Assembly: GCF_001832885.1 (NCBI RefSeq) | Contig: NZ_MKIQ01000027.1 | Location: forward strand, 1 to 64,000 | Reading direction: 5' to 3' | Length of the DNA: 64,000 nucleotides | From: Floricoccus penangensis | Lineage (GTDB): Bacteria > Bacillota > Bacilli > Lactobacillales > Streptococcaceae | Shown here: piece after piece, positions 28,317 through 36,890 of the stretch | How positions within the stretch are numbered: the stretch's first letter is position 1 | Layout: the number at the start of each line of letters is the position of its first letter | Notes under the pieces: generated by a model | Told to the model about the DNA's origin: nothing | Database searches by the model: none | The model's input: the letters and a program-made list of their open reading frames with translations, nothing else | Program-made: the position numbers and the translations under genes

Positions 28317-29558
28317 ATGGGATTAATTAAGGCAGCAGTAGATACTGTAAGTGGTGGTCTAGGAGATCAATGGCTAGAAGTCATCGAACCAGAAAATATG
28401 GGAGATACAACTGTTATGACCAAAGGTGTAGCAGTTCGTAAGGACTCTCGTCGTGGCTCAAACACACATGGAACTGAAGATGTTATCTCAGATGGTTCAG
28501 TCATTCACGTTTATCCAAATATGATGATGCTATTAGTTGATGGCGGAAAAATTATTGATTATACTGCAGAGCCTGGGTATTATACGGTTAAAAATGCTGC
28601 AGCACCTTCACTTTTTAATGGATCATTGAAAGATGCAATTAAAGAAACATTCTCACGTTTCAAATTTGGTGGTGTTACTCCCCAAAAGCAACAGGTTTTT
28701 TATATCAATTTACAAGAAATCAAAGGAATTAAGTTTGGAACGCCTGCTCCTTTAAATTATTTCGATAATTTTTATAATGCAGAGTTATTCTTACGTGCAC
28801 ATGGTGTTTATTCAATCAAAATTACCGATCCAATCTTATTCTATGTGAATGCAATTCCTAAAAACCAAACTCAAGTTGATATTAATGATATCAATGAACA
28901 ATATCTATCTGAGTTTTTAACAGCACTTCAATCAACTGTTAATCAAATGTCAGCTGATGGCATTAGAATTTCATATGTTCCTTCTAAGAGCATGGAACTA
29001 AGTAAATATATGGCTGATGTACTTGATGATGAATGGCGAGAAAACCGTGGTATGGAAATAGTATCAGTTGCAGTAGCAAGTATTTCCTATACGGATGATT
29101 CAACTGAATTAATTAATATGCGTAATAAAGGTGCAATGCTTGGTGACCCTAGTATTCGAGAAGGATATGTTCAAGGATCAGTTGCGCGTGGTATTGAAGA
29201 AGCAGGTAAAAATCCTAATGGAGCAGGTGGAGCGTTTGTAGGTGTAGGTATGGGAATGAATGCTGGTGGAAGCATTATTGGTCAGGCTAGTCAAAGTAAT
29301 CAAGCACAGATGGATAGACAGGCTGAAGAAGCAGCAAAAGCAGCCCAAAATGATTCGGATACTTGGACTTGTCCAGAATGTGATACAAAAAATACTGGAA
29401 AATTCTGTTCAAACTGTGGACAAGCAAAACCAACACCAGCAGGCGCTGCAAAAATTGAAATGAAATGTAGTGAATGTGGAGAAATTGTTGATTTATCAGC
29501 GAGTGTTCCTAAATTCTGCCCACATTGTGGTAAACCATTCCAAGGTCTTCCAGTCTAA
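28317..29558 (+). CDS. SPFH-domain virion-core-like protein with zinc ribbons (YdjI-like)
   Basis: A 413-residue protein. An SPFH/Band-7-like domain (about 1-270) starts MGLIKAAVDTVSGGLGDQWLEVIEP, as in B. subtilis YdjI. A Gly-rich stretch follows, then two C-terminal zinc ribbons (CPECDTKNTGKFCSNCG and CSECGEIVDLS...FCPHCG). In B. subtilis ydjGHI sits with pspA and helps membrane-stress protection. ATG at 28317 gives correct spacing from GAGGAG; the ATG at 28311 is too close. An extended -10 (TGATATAAT) is at 28271-28279. The two partner genes follow. Confidence 0.85.
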   Translation: MGLIKAAVDTVSGGLGDQWLEVIEPENMGDTTVMTKGVAVRKDSRRGSNTHGTEDVISDGSVIHVYPNMMMLLVDGGKIIDYTAEPGYYTVKNAAAPSLFNGSLKDAIKETFSRFKFGGVTPQKQQVFYINLQEIKGIKFGTPAPLNYFDNFYNAELFLRAHGVYSIKITDPILFYVNAIPKNQTQVDINDINEQYLSEFLTALQSTVNQMSADGIRISYVPSKSMELSKYMADVLDDEWRENRGMEIVSVAVASISYTDDSTELINMRNKGAMLGDPSIREGYVQGSVARGIEEAGKNPNGAGGAFVGVGMGMNAGGSIIGQASQSNQAQMDRQAEEAAKAAQNDSDTWTCPECDTKNTGKFCSNCGQAKPTPAGAAKIEMKCSECGEIVDLSASVPKFCPHCGKPFQGLPV

Positions 29559-29605
29559 GGACGACAAGGAAGTGATTTGTAAAACCATTAGAGAGGAAAA
29601 ATAAA

Positions 29606-30793
29606 ATGGATTCAACATTCACTTATAAATGTCCTAATTGTGATGGTCCTTTAAAATTTAATCCAAAAGATCAACTTTTTCACTGCGAATATTGTTTAAA
29701 TACATATACAGAAGAAGAACTTGATAGGTACGATAAGGCACGCAAGATAAATGAAGCAACAAAATCTAGTAATGAAGAAGTAAATAATTCAGCCAATAAT
29801 GAGTCAGATAATGAAGCACATGATAATATTGAAGCAGATGTAAATCAAAATACTCAAGTTGATGATAAAAAAATTGATTCAGATACTGGAAAGACAGTTG
29901 AAGAAGAGCAAGTTATGGAAGTATTCAATTGTTCAAATTGTGGTGCTCAAATTGTTACTGACTCTACAACAGCTGCAACCTATTGTTACTATTGCCATAA
30001 CCCTGTCGTTCTTACAGGAAGAGTATCAGGTAAGTATATGCCTGATAAAATACTACCTTTTAAAATTGAAAAAGATGAAGCGATTGAAACATTTTTATCT
30101 TTAACTACAAAGAAAAGATTCATACCAAAGAATTTCTTTAACAAGAAACAGATTTCATTAATGACAGGCGTTTATTTTCCATATTGGGTTATCAAGGCTA
30201 GAATTGAAGGACAAGTTGAAACTATCGGTTATCAATATAGGATATGGACTGTAGGAGATATTGAATATACTGAAACTAAAGAGTTCATGGCTGAGAGACA
30301 AGGTTCTATTGTTTTCCGAGATATGGTGAAAAATGCCTTGGAAAAAAATACAAAACAAGGTTTTGTAGAAGCTGTACAACCATATGAGTTAGGCGAATCT
30401 ATTCCGTTCAAGAGCCAATATTTAGCTGGCTTTCAAGCTGAAAAGAGAGATATTGAGTATGGTCAAATGAATGATAAGGTAAAGGATGAGCTTGGAAAAT
30501 ATTCGGGAACAATAATGCGTGAAACAGTTGCTGACTATGATTCATTGAAAAGATATCAAGCTGATATGGAGTTATCTGCTATTAGGACAGAGTATACATT
30601 ATTACCTGTTTGGCTTTTAACATATCAAAGTAATGATAAATCAAAAAAAGTTTACTATTATGCAATGAATGGACAAACTGGAAAGGTGAGCGGTGATTTT
30701 CCAATTGACTATAAAAAGTTTATTTATATTGCATTAGCAGTATTTGCTCTTGCAACATTAGTAGGTCTATACTTAGGAGGTAACATTGGATGA
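29606..30793 (+). CDS. Zinc-ribbon membrane-anchored protein (YdjG-like)
   Basis: A 395-residue protein. The first zinc ribbon is at the N-terminus (CPNCDGPLKFNPKDQLFHCEYC). An acidic, low-complexity linker spans about 40-108, a second ribbon (CSNCGAQIV...CYYCHNPV) follows near 110-132, then a soluble domain. One C-terminal transmembrane helix (about 373-392) ends the protein. The plan matches B. subtilis YdjG, a partner of YdjH and YdjI. SD AGAGAGG precedes the ATG, and the end overlaps the next gene by four bases. Confidence 0.8.
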   Translation: MDSTFTYKCPNCDGPLKFNPKDQLFHCEYCLNTYTEEELDRYDKARKINEATKSSNEEVNNSANNESDNEAHDNIEADVNQNTQVDDKKIDSDTGKTVEEEQVMEVFNCSNCGAQIVTDSTTAATYCYYCHNPVVLTGRVSGKYMPDKILPFKIEKDEAIETFLSLTTKKRFIPKNFFNKKQISLMTGVYFPYWVIKARIEGQVETIGYQYRIWTVGDIEYTETKEFMAERQGSIVFRDMVKNALEKNTKQGFVEAVQPYELGESIPFKSQYLAGFQAEKRDIEYGQMNDKVKDELGKYSGTIMRETVADYDSLKRYQADMELSAIRTEYTLLPVWLLTYQSNDKSKKVYYYAMNGQTGKVSGDFPIDYKKFIYIALAVFALATLVGLYLGGNIG

Positions 30794-31623
30794 AAAAAAT
30801 AATTCTAACTTTCCTTCTATTTGTTGGAGCGCTATTTGTATTTACTAATCAAGTATTTGCTTATGAAACTTTTTCTACAAAAATAGATGACAAAGCAAAT
30901 CTTTTTACACCTGAGCAAAAAACTCAACTTGAAGAAAAAATAAAAGAGGTCGAAGAAACTAGTAAATCAGCTATAGCCATTGTAACAATTACCGAAAATG
31001 ATCGTGGTAGCAGTAGAACATACGCTGATTATTATATTCTGGATAACCTTGGAAAAGATAAGAATGCTACGATATTATTAATTGACATGGAGAGAAGGAA
31101 AATTATTATTGATGCATCAGGAGATATGATTGATATTTTATCTGATGGGCGAAAAAAAAATATAATTGATAAAATTTCTCCTTTATTAACTAATCAAAAT
31201 TATTATTCAGGTGCTCAGATATTTTTAGATGATACTGAACAATATGTGAAAGATGGTGTTGAAAAGGGTCATTTTAGAATTGACGAAGAAACAGGGGAAA
31301 TTACTAGAACTAAAGTTAAAACTCCGGTTTCTATAACAATTTTCGGATCAATAATTGCAAGTCTCACAGCAACATTTGGAGCGATTTTTACAACACGTTC
31401 TAGGTACAAAGTAAAAAAAGTTCCCTATAAATATGATTGGCAAAATAATTACAAATTAAAATTAAATACTTCAAATGATTCACTAATTAACACGTTTATA
31501 ACTACAAGAATAATCCATCGGGATGATTCAAATAATTTCACAGGAGGCGGCTCTTCAGGTGTGGGTTCAACAACGCATTCTACTGGGGGTGGTACATTTA
31601 GTAGTGGAGAAGGTAGTTTTTAA
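30790..31623 (+). CDS. TPM-domain secreted membrane protein (YdjH/YgcG-like)
   Basis: A 277-residue protein with a signal peptide (about 1-24, VFTNQVFAYE) and a TPM domain (about 30-155: DDKANLFTPEQKTQLEEKIKEVEE, then AIAIVTITENDRGSS). A transmembrane helix lies at about 180-202 and a Ser/Gly-rich tail (GGGTFSSGEGSF) at the end. TPM proteins act in membrane or photosystem maintenance; the B. subtilis homologue YdjH works with YdjG/I. It overlaps ydjG by ATGA. Terminator follows. Confidence 0.82.
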   Translation: MKKIILTFLLFVGALFVFTNQVFAYETFSTKIDDKANLFTPEQKTQLEEKIKEVEETSKSAIAIVTITENDRGSSRTYADYYILDNLGKDKNATILLIDMERRKIIIDASGDMIDILSDGRKKNIIDKISPLLTNQNYYSGAQIFLDDTEQYVKDGVEKGHFRIDEETGEITRTKVKTPVSITIFGSIIASLTATFGAIFTTRSRYKVKKVPYKYDWQNNYKLKLNTSNDSLINTFITTRIIHRDDSNNFTGGGSSGVGSTTHSTGGGTFSSGEGSF

Positions 31624-31635
31624 ATAAAAATAATG

Positions 31636-31667
31636 GACTTAGAACTGAAAATTCTAAGTCTTTTTTT
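31636..31667 (+). terminator. Terminator of the ydjI-ydjG-ydjH-like operon
   Basis: GACTTAGAA and TTCTAAGTC form a 9-bp stem followed by T7. Confidence 0.75.
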
Positions 31668-31838
31668 ATGTTTTTTTATGACTTAATATTTACCAATACA
31701 AAAAAAGTTACTGGTTCTCCAGATCAAATTAATGAGCTTAGACAAGCGCATAATAAACAAGAAGGAAAGAAAAAAAGTCCAGCACCTCAAAAAGAAAATA
31801 TTCCATTAAAAATGAATAGTATTTTTAAAGATAAGTAA
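31668..31838 (+). CDS. Small lysine-rich hypothetical ORF, probable gene remnant
   Basis: A 56-codon open frame begins at ATG 31668 inside the T-tract of the preceding terminator and ends at TAA 31836-31838. The product is hydrophilic (TGSPDQINELRQAHNKQEGKK, then PAPQKENIPLKMNSIF) and does not match a family I recognise. There is no Shine-Dalgarno, so it is more likely the 3' scrap of a lost gene than an expressed protein. It fills most of the gap before the DeoR gene. Confidence 0.3.
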   Translation: MFFYDLIFTNTKKVTGSPDQINELRQAHNKQEGKKKSPAPQKENIPLKMNSIFKDK

Positions 31839-31857
31839 GATACCTTATTAATAAAGT

Positions 31858-31891
31858 GAAAAGATGCAGATAGTCCCCTGCATCTTTTTTG
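31858..31891. terminator. Bidirectional terminator downstream of the DeoR gene
   Basis: AAAAGATGCAG and CTGCATCTTTTTT form an 11-bp stem with poly-T on both sides. Confidence 0.75.
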
Positions 31892-31903
31892 AGTTTTATA
31901 AAA

Positions 31904-32680
31904 TTAAATATTAATTTGGATGACCGTTACTCCTATTTTTTCCAAGTCAGCAATTATCTTACGATCTGCGAAGCTATCAGTAATTAAATAATCAACTTCA
32001 GTTGCTTCAGCACTTTTAAAGTTTGCAACATTACCTAATTTTCTGTAATCGGCAATTGCGATTACTTTTTTTGTAGCATTTTTTACCATAAGATTATTGA
32101 TTTTTGCTTCAGCAAGTATAGGAGTTGTTAGACCGTTTTCTATAGAAAGACCGTAGCATCCAATGACAGCAATATCAGATTTTATTTTATCAATGAAATC
32201 GACCGTATAGCTACCAATGAGAGCCTCTTTTGGTAAGCGAACTTCTCCACCAGTCAATACAATTGTTGATTGTGGATGATGCTCTTTAAAAGCAACTTTA
32301 ATGTTATTAGTAACTATATTTACACGTTTATTTTTTAAATATTTAGCAACTTTCCCAGCTGCTGAGCTTGAGTTAATAAAAATTGTTGAATCTTCCTCTA
32401 TAAAATTTGCAGCAATTTTAGCCAATTCATTTTTTATATCTTCAATCTTTTGATTTTTGTCATTATTGTAGTCCTCAGGAGAAGTCTGGACAGCTTTTAC
32501 TTTACCGAATTCTCTATGAATCATTCCCATTTTATTTAAGTTTACTAAATCTCTGCGGATTGTTGCAGGAGAAGTATCAAAGGCTTTAACTAAAATTTCA
32601 ACATTTGCTTCACCATGTTCTCTAACGAACCTTACGATTTCTCTTCTTCTTTCGCTAATGCTAGTATAAGAATTTTTCAT
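31904..32680 (-). CDS. DeoR-family transcriptional regulator of the ula locus
   Basis: A 258-residue DeoR-type repressor. The helix-turn-helix is at about 1-60 (RRREIVRFVREHGEANVEILVKAFDTSPATIRRDLVNL), followed by a sugar-phosphate-sensing DeoRC domain (about 75-235: STIFINSSSAAGKVAKYL, TVVLTGGE-like, ADYRKLGN). It diverges from ulaG, the same arrangement as DeoR-type UlaR in enterobacteria, whose effector is L-ascorbate 6-phosphate. Streptococcal ula loci often use a BglG-type activator instead. Repeated CATATAA boxes in the shared spacer are its probable operators. Confidence 0.88.
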   Translation of the reverse strand: MKNSYTSISERRREIVRFVREHGEANVEILVKAFDTSPATIRRDLVNLNKMGMIHREFGKVKAVQTSPEDYNNDKNQKIEDIKNELAKIAANFIEEDSTIFINSSSAAGKVAKYLKNKRVNIVTNNIKVAFKEHHPQSTIVLTGGEVRLPKEALIGSYTVDFIDKIKSDIAVIGCYGLSIENGLTTPILAEAKINNLMVKNATKKVIAIADYRKLGNVANFKSAEATEVDYLITDSFADRKIIADLEKIGVTVIQINI

Positions 32681-32702
32681 AAATCACCACCTATTATATT
32701 AT

Positions 32703-32781
32703 AGCCATATAATATATAAATAGTCATATAAATTCAATAATTATGTCATAAACAATCATATAGCGAGCAAACAATCATATA
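32703..32781. promoter_or_regulatory. Array of direct repeats, probable DeoR operators
   Basis: The box (T/C)CATATA(A/G) recurs at 32705, 32724, 32756 and 32775. The members of each pair are 19 bp apart, close to two helical turns. The last two form identical 13-bp units (AAACAATCATATA at 32750-32762 and 32769-32781). They lie between the divergent DeoR and ulaG genes. Confidence 0.55.
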
Positions 32782-32786
32782 AATGA

Positions 32787-32815
32787 TTGAAAACGGTTTC
32801 TTTTAAAGGTAGAAT
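32787..32815 (+). promoter_or_regulatory. Promoter of the ula operon with overlapping cre site
   Basis: TTGAAA (32787-32792) and TAGAAT (32810-32815) are 17 bp apart. TGAAAACGGTTTCT at 32788-32801 matches the cre consensus at 13 of 14 positions and covers the -35, so CcpA should repress the operon when glucose is present. Confidence 0.7.
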
Positions 32816-32855
32816 ATGATTAAAGAAATAAATAAAAATAAATTTGGAGGAACAA

Positions 32856-33920
32856 ATGAGCACAATTAATGATGTATCAAGAGAAAGTTGGATTCTAAAC
32901 ACATTTCCTGAATGGGGAACTTATCTAAATGAAGAGATAGAGGCAGAGGATGTAAAGCCTGGCACAGTAAGTATGTGGTGGTTAGGTTGTACTGGAATTT
33001 GGTTGAAATCTGAAGGAGGAGCAAATATTTTATGTGATCTCTGGTGTGGTACAGGTAAAAGAACACATGGATCTGGAAAAATGGTTAAAGGGCATCAAAT
33101 GATGCGTATGTCAGGAGTTCAAAAACAACAACCAAATTTACGTACTCAACCTTTTGTAATAGATCCTTTTGCAGTAAAAAATGTTGATGCATTGGTGGTT
33201 ACACATATTCATTCAGATCATTTGGATATTAATACTGCTGCTGCAGTAAACCAAAATTGTCCTGATGCGAAATTTATCGGACCTCAGGAAGTTGTAAACA
33301 CATGGATTAAATGGGGAGTACCCGAAGAAAAAACAATTGTAGTTCATCCAGGGGATGAAGTGAAAATTAAAGATGTTAATATTGTAGCCCTTGAAGCATT
33401 TGATAGAACAGCCTTAGTTACTTGGTCAAACCCTGAGGAAAGTCTTAAAGGAAAGATGCCTCAAGATATGAATGAAATTGCTGTAAACTATTTATTTGAA
33501 ACACCTGGTGGAAATATTTATCACGCTGGTGATTCTCATTATTCAAACATGTTTGCAAAACATGGAAATGAACACAAAATTGATGTTTGTCTTGGTGCAT
33601 ATGGAGAAAATCCCCGTGGGATTACAGATAAAGTAACCTCAGTTGATATGCTACGTATGGCTGAAGCACTAAATGCTGAAGTTGTAATCCCAGTTCATCA
33701 TGATATTTGGGCAAATTTCATGGCAGATCCTAAAGAAATAACAGCAATTTGGAACTTTAAAAAAGATCGTCTTAAATATAAATTTAAACCATATATCTGG
33801 CAAGTAGGTGGTAAATTCACATTCCCGGATAACAAAGATGATTTAGAATTTAACTTTGATCGTGGATTTGATGATGCTTTTGTAATTGATAATGATACTC
33901 CATTCCCATCATTCTTATAA
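32856..33920 (+). CDS. ulaG: L-ascorbate-6-phosphate lactonase UlaG
   Basis: A 354-residue metallo-beta-lactamase-fold enzyme that opens the lactone ring of L-ascorbate 6-phosphate to give 3-keto-L-gulonate 6-phosphate. The metal-binding motif is THIHSDHLD, with further ligands in HAGDSHYS and VIPVHHDIW. Length equals the E. coli enzyme. TTTGGAGG supports ATG 32856. First gene of the ula operon. Confidence 0.95.
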   Translation: MSTINDVSRESWILNTFPEWGTYLNEEIEAEDVKPGTVSMWWLGCTGIWLKSEGGANILCDLWCGTGKRTHGSGKMVKGHQMMRMSGVQKQQPNLRTQPFVIDPFAVKNVDALVVTHIHSDHLDINTAAAVNQNCPDAKFIGPQEVVNTWIKWGVPEEKTIVVHPGDEVKIKDVNIVALEAFDRTALVTWSNPEESLKGKMPQDMNEIAVNYLFETPGGNIYHAGDSHYSNMFAKHGNEHKIDVCLGAYGENPRGITDKVTSVDMLRMAEALNAEVVIPVHHDIWANFMADPKEITAIWNFKKDRLKYKFKPYIWQVGGKFTFPDNKDDLEFNFDRGFDDAFVIDNDTPFPSFL

Positions 33921-33953
33921 TTATTGTTGTAAACAACAAAGAAAGGATAGTAA

Positions 33954-34397
33954 ATGCTTAACTATTTGTTAGAAAATGACCTAATAAGATTTTCTGAAAA
34001 AAATCCAATTGATTGGAAAGATGCAATTAAGATTAGTTCTGAAAATCTCTTAGAAAAGGATTTAATCACGGAAGAATATATTTCTGAACTAATTAATTCT
34101 GTAGAAGAGTATGGTCCATATATTGTATTAGTTCCTGGTGTTGCAATGCCTCACTCACAAGCTGAAAGTGAAGCGGTAAAAGGAACTGCTATAACATTTA
34201 CACATTTTAATAATCCTATTTCATTTGAGGATGGAAATGAAGAAAAAGATGCACAATTATTTTTCACATTGGCAGCAAAAAATCCTGCTGAACATATGGA
34301 AAATATTGCAAACCTATCAGAATTGTTGATGGAAGATGGGATGATAGAATCTTTGATCGCTGCTAGATCTATAGAAGATATTAAAGAACTTTTATAA
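33954..34397 (+). CDS. ulaC: PTS ascorbate-specific subunit IIA
   Basis: A 147-residue EIIA of the fructose/mannitol fold. The phospho-acceptor is His67 in VLVPGVAMPHSQAES. It passes phosphate from HPr to UlaB. SD AAAGGA precedes the ATG; 33 bases after ulaG and 18 before ulaA. Confidence 0.93.
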   Translation: MLNYLLENDLIRFSEKNPIDWKDAIKISSENLLEKDLITEEYISELINSVEEYGPYIVLVPGVAMPHSQAESEAVKGTAITFTHFNNPISFEDGNEEKDAQLFFTLAAKNPAEHMENIANLSELLMEDGMIESLIAARSIEDIKELL

Positions 34398-34415
34398 GGG
34401 AGAACGGAGAAAAAA

Positions 34416-35903
34416 ATGGAGATTTTGATGAAAGTTTGGAGCTATTTTGCTACAAATATCTTAACGCAACCAGCATACTTTATTGGAGTTTTAGTATTTG
34501 TTGGTTACCTATTACTTAAGAAACCAATACACGAATGTATTGCCGGTTTCTTAAAAGCAACAATCGGATATTTCATCTTGATGGTAGGTTCAAAAGGATT
34601 AGTTGATAACTTCCGACCAATATTAACAGGGTTGAAAGACAAATTCAATTTGGACGCTACTGTAATTGATCCATACTTTGGACAAAATGCTGTTACAGAA
34701 GGTATTGAGAAAACATTTGGTAGAACATTTGGAGATACAATGGTTCTCCTATTAATTGCTTTTGTATTTAATATTTTACTGGTACGTTTTACAAAACAAA
34801 CAAAACTTCGTTCAGTATTTACTACTGGTAATGTACAAGTTCAGCATGCTGCAACAGCATTTTGGTTAATTCTATTTGCTTTTCCAACGCTGGGAAGATT
34901 ACCAATACTATTAATAATGGGAGCTATTCTTGGACTTTATTGGGCAGTAGGTACTAACTTAACTGTAAAACCAACACAAGAATTGACAGAAGGAGCTGGT
35001 TTTGCCGTTGCCCACCAACAAATGTTTGGTATTGCTTTGGTTTCGTGGATTTCTGAAAAATACAGTAAACGCGAAAAGAAAAATCATAAAGAAGCTAAAA
35101 AAGTTGAGGACATTGAACTGCCTGGGTTCTTAGAGATGTTTAATGAAAATATGGTTGCAACAGGTGTCTTGATGTTTGCATTCTTTGGCTCAATTATGAT
35201 GGTACTGGGTCGTCAGTATTTTATTGATTTAGGTCCAGCAAATGGAGGAATTACAGACACACAAAGTTTCTTATTTTATATTTTAACTAGATCACTTCAA
35301 TTTGCAGTTTATTTAGCAATTTTGCAATTAGGTGTTCGTACATTCGTTGCTGAACTAACAGAAAGCTTTACAGGTATTTCAAACACAATCTTACCAGGTG
35401 CTGTACCTGGAATTGACGTTGCAGCTACATTTGCCTTCGGAGCACCGAACGCTGTAACTCTTGGTTTTATGTTTGGAGCTCTTGGACAATTTCTAACTAT
35501 AGGATTACTAATCCTTCTTAAATCACCAACAATAATTATTGCAGGATTTATACCGTTATTCTTTGATAATGCTGCATTTGCAGTATATGCCAATAGAAAA
35601 GGCGGTATAAAGATGGCATGTTTACTACCATTCTTATCAGGTATTTTACAGGTTGCTGGATCAGCTTTAATAGCTAGTTGGGTTGGACTCGCAAAATATG
35701 GTGGATACATTGGAATGTTTGACTGGGTAACTGTTTGGCCATTATTCACAGTAATTATGAAATTCTTAGGATTTGTAGGAGTAGGAATCATTATTGTAGG
35801 ATTAATTTTAATTCCACAACTTGAATACAGAAAAGATCCAGAAGGGTATTTCCAAATTACTGAGGATTATGATGCCTATGCAGAAACACATGATGTGGAT
35901 TAA
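34416..35903 (+). CDS. ulaA: PTS ascorbate-specific subunit IIC
   Basis: A 495-residue membrane permease of the PTS ascorbate family, with about ten or more helices. Family features include the N-terminal ILTQPAYFIGVLVFVGYLLLKKP, VQVQHAATAFWLILFAFPTLGRLP and the GISNTILPGAVPGIDVAATFAFGAPNAVTLGF region. It takes up L-ascorbate, which is phosphorylated by UlaB. It is somewhat longer than E. coli UlaA (465) because of the charged loop near residue 210 and the C-terminal tail. Confidence 0.95.
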   Translation: MEILMKVWSYFATNILTQPAYFIGVLVFVGYLLLKKPIHECIAGFLKATIGYFILMVGSKGLVDNFRPILTGLKDKFNLDATVIDPYFGQNAVTEGIEKTFGRTFGDTMVLLLIAFVFNILLVRFTKQTKLRSVFTTGNVQVQHAATAFWLILFAFPTLGRLPILLIMGAILGLYWAVGTNLTVKPTQELTEGAGFAVAHQQMFGIALVSWISEKYSKREKKNHKEAKKVEDIELPGFLEMFNENMVATGVLMFAFFGSIMMVLGRQYFIDLGPANGGITDTQSFLFYILTRSLQFAVYLAILQLGVRTFVAELTESFTGISNTILPGAVPGIDVAATFAFGAPNAVTLGFMFGALGQFLTIGLLILLKSPTIIIAGFIPLFFDNAAFAVYANRKGGIKMACLLPFLSGILQVAGSALIASWVGLAKYGGYIGMFDWVTVWPLFTVIMKFLGFVGVGIIIVGLILIPQLEYRKDPEGYFQITEDYDAYAETHDVD

Positions 35904-35934
35904 TTTAAAAATTTAACAAATTAAAGGAGAAAAA

Positions 35935-36237
35935 ATGAGAGTATTAGTATCTTGCGCAAACGGTTCAGGAACAAGTTTAATGATGAAAAAATCAACAGAA
36001 AAAGCACTGAAAGAATTAGGTATTCCTATTACTCAAATTCATCACTGTGCAATTTCAGAAGGAAAATCAACAGCTAGAAATTATGATGTTGTATTTACCC
36101 CTTTAAACTTTGTAAAAATGTTCGATGATGCGAAGAAAAAAGGTGTGACAGTAGTAGGCGTAAAAAATGTAATGAATGCTAAAGAAATTGCTCAACGTGT
36201 TCAAGAAGAAACTGACTTAGAAACTAGATTTAAATAG
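35935..36237 (+). CDS. ulaB: PTS ascorbate-specific subunit IIB
   Basis: A 100-residue cytoplasmic phosphotransfer subunit. The phospho-acceptor is Cys7 in LVSCANGSGTS. It receives phosphate from UlaC and gives it to ascorbate in UlaA. Preceded by AAAGGAG and followed after 9 bases by ulaD. Confidence 0.93.
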   Translation: MRVLVSCANGSGTSLMMKKSTEKALKELGIPITQIHHCAISEGKSTARNYDVVFTPLNFVKMFDDAKKKGVTVVGVKNVMNAKEIAQRVQEETDLETRFK

Positions 36238-36246
36238 GAGATTATG

Positions 36247-36888
36247 ATGGCAAAACCAAATTTACAAATTGCTTTGGATCACTCAGATCTTCCTAGTGCA
36301 TTAAAAGACGTGAAAAATGTTGGAGATATTGTTGATATTCTAGAAGTTGGTACAATACTAGTTTTGCAAGAAGGAGATCAAGCTATTAAGTGTGTACGGG
36401 CGATGTATCCGGAAAAAACAATTGTAGCTGATACAAAATGTGCTGACGCTGGAACTACAGTTGCCGGCAATGTTGCAAAAGCGGGTGCAGACTGGATGAC
36501 AGTTATATGTGCGGCAACTATTCCGACTATGAAAGCAGCTGCTAAAGAAGTTAAAGACCTACAGGTTGAGCTCTATGGAGAATGGACATATGACCAAGCA
36601 CAAGAATGGTTAGACGCTGGTATTGACCAAGCGATTTACCATCAAAGTAGAGATGCATTATTTGCAGGCGAAACTTGGGGTGAAAAAGATTTAACTAAAG
36701 TCAAAAAATTAATTGATATGGGCTTCCGTGTATCAGTAACTGGCGGATTAGATGTGGATACTCTTAAACTTTTCGAAGGAATTCCTGTATATACATTTAT
36801 AACTGGACGTGGGATAACAGCTGCTGAAAATCCTGCCAAAGCAGCACAAGCCTTTCAAGATGAACTTATCCGTCTATGGGGTGAGTAA
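36247..36888 (+). CDS. ulaD: 3-keto-L-gulonate-6-phosphate decarboxylase
   Basis: A 213-residue TIM-barrel enzyme of the orotidine-monophosphate-decarboxylase suprafamily, giving L-xylulose 5-phosphate and CO2. With the start MAKPN at 36247 the catalytic residues fall at Asp62 and Lys64 (ADTKCADAG), the same numbers as in the E. coli enzyme. SD spacing also favours 36247 over the ATG three bases earlier. TGRGIT near the C-terminus is a phosphate-binding loop. Confidence 0.94.
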   Translation: MAKPNLQIALDHSDLPSALKDVKNVGDIVDILEVGTILVLQEGDQAIKCVRAMYPEKTIVADTKCADAGTTVAGNVAKAGADWMTVICAATIPTMKAAAKEVKDLQVELYGEWTYDQAQEWLDAGIDQAIYHQSRDALFAGETWGEKDLTKVKKLIDMGFRVSVTGGLDVDTLKLFEGIPVYTFITGRGITAAENPAKAAQAFQDELIRLWGE

Positions 36889-36890
36889 AT

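Noticed and set aside
31624-31903. Insertion sequence remnant next to the ula locus
   Set aside because: No terminal repeats, target duplication or transposase motif could be found.
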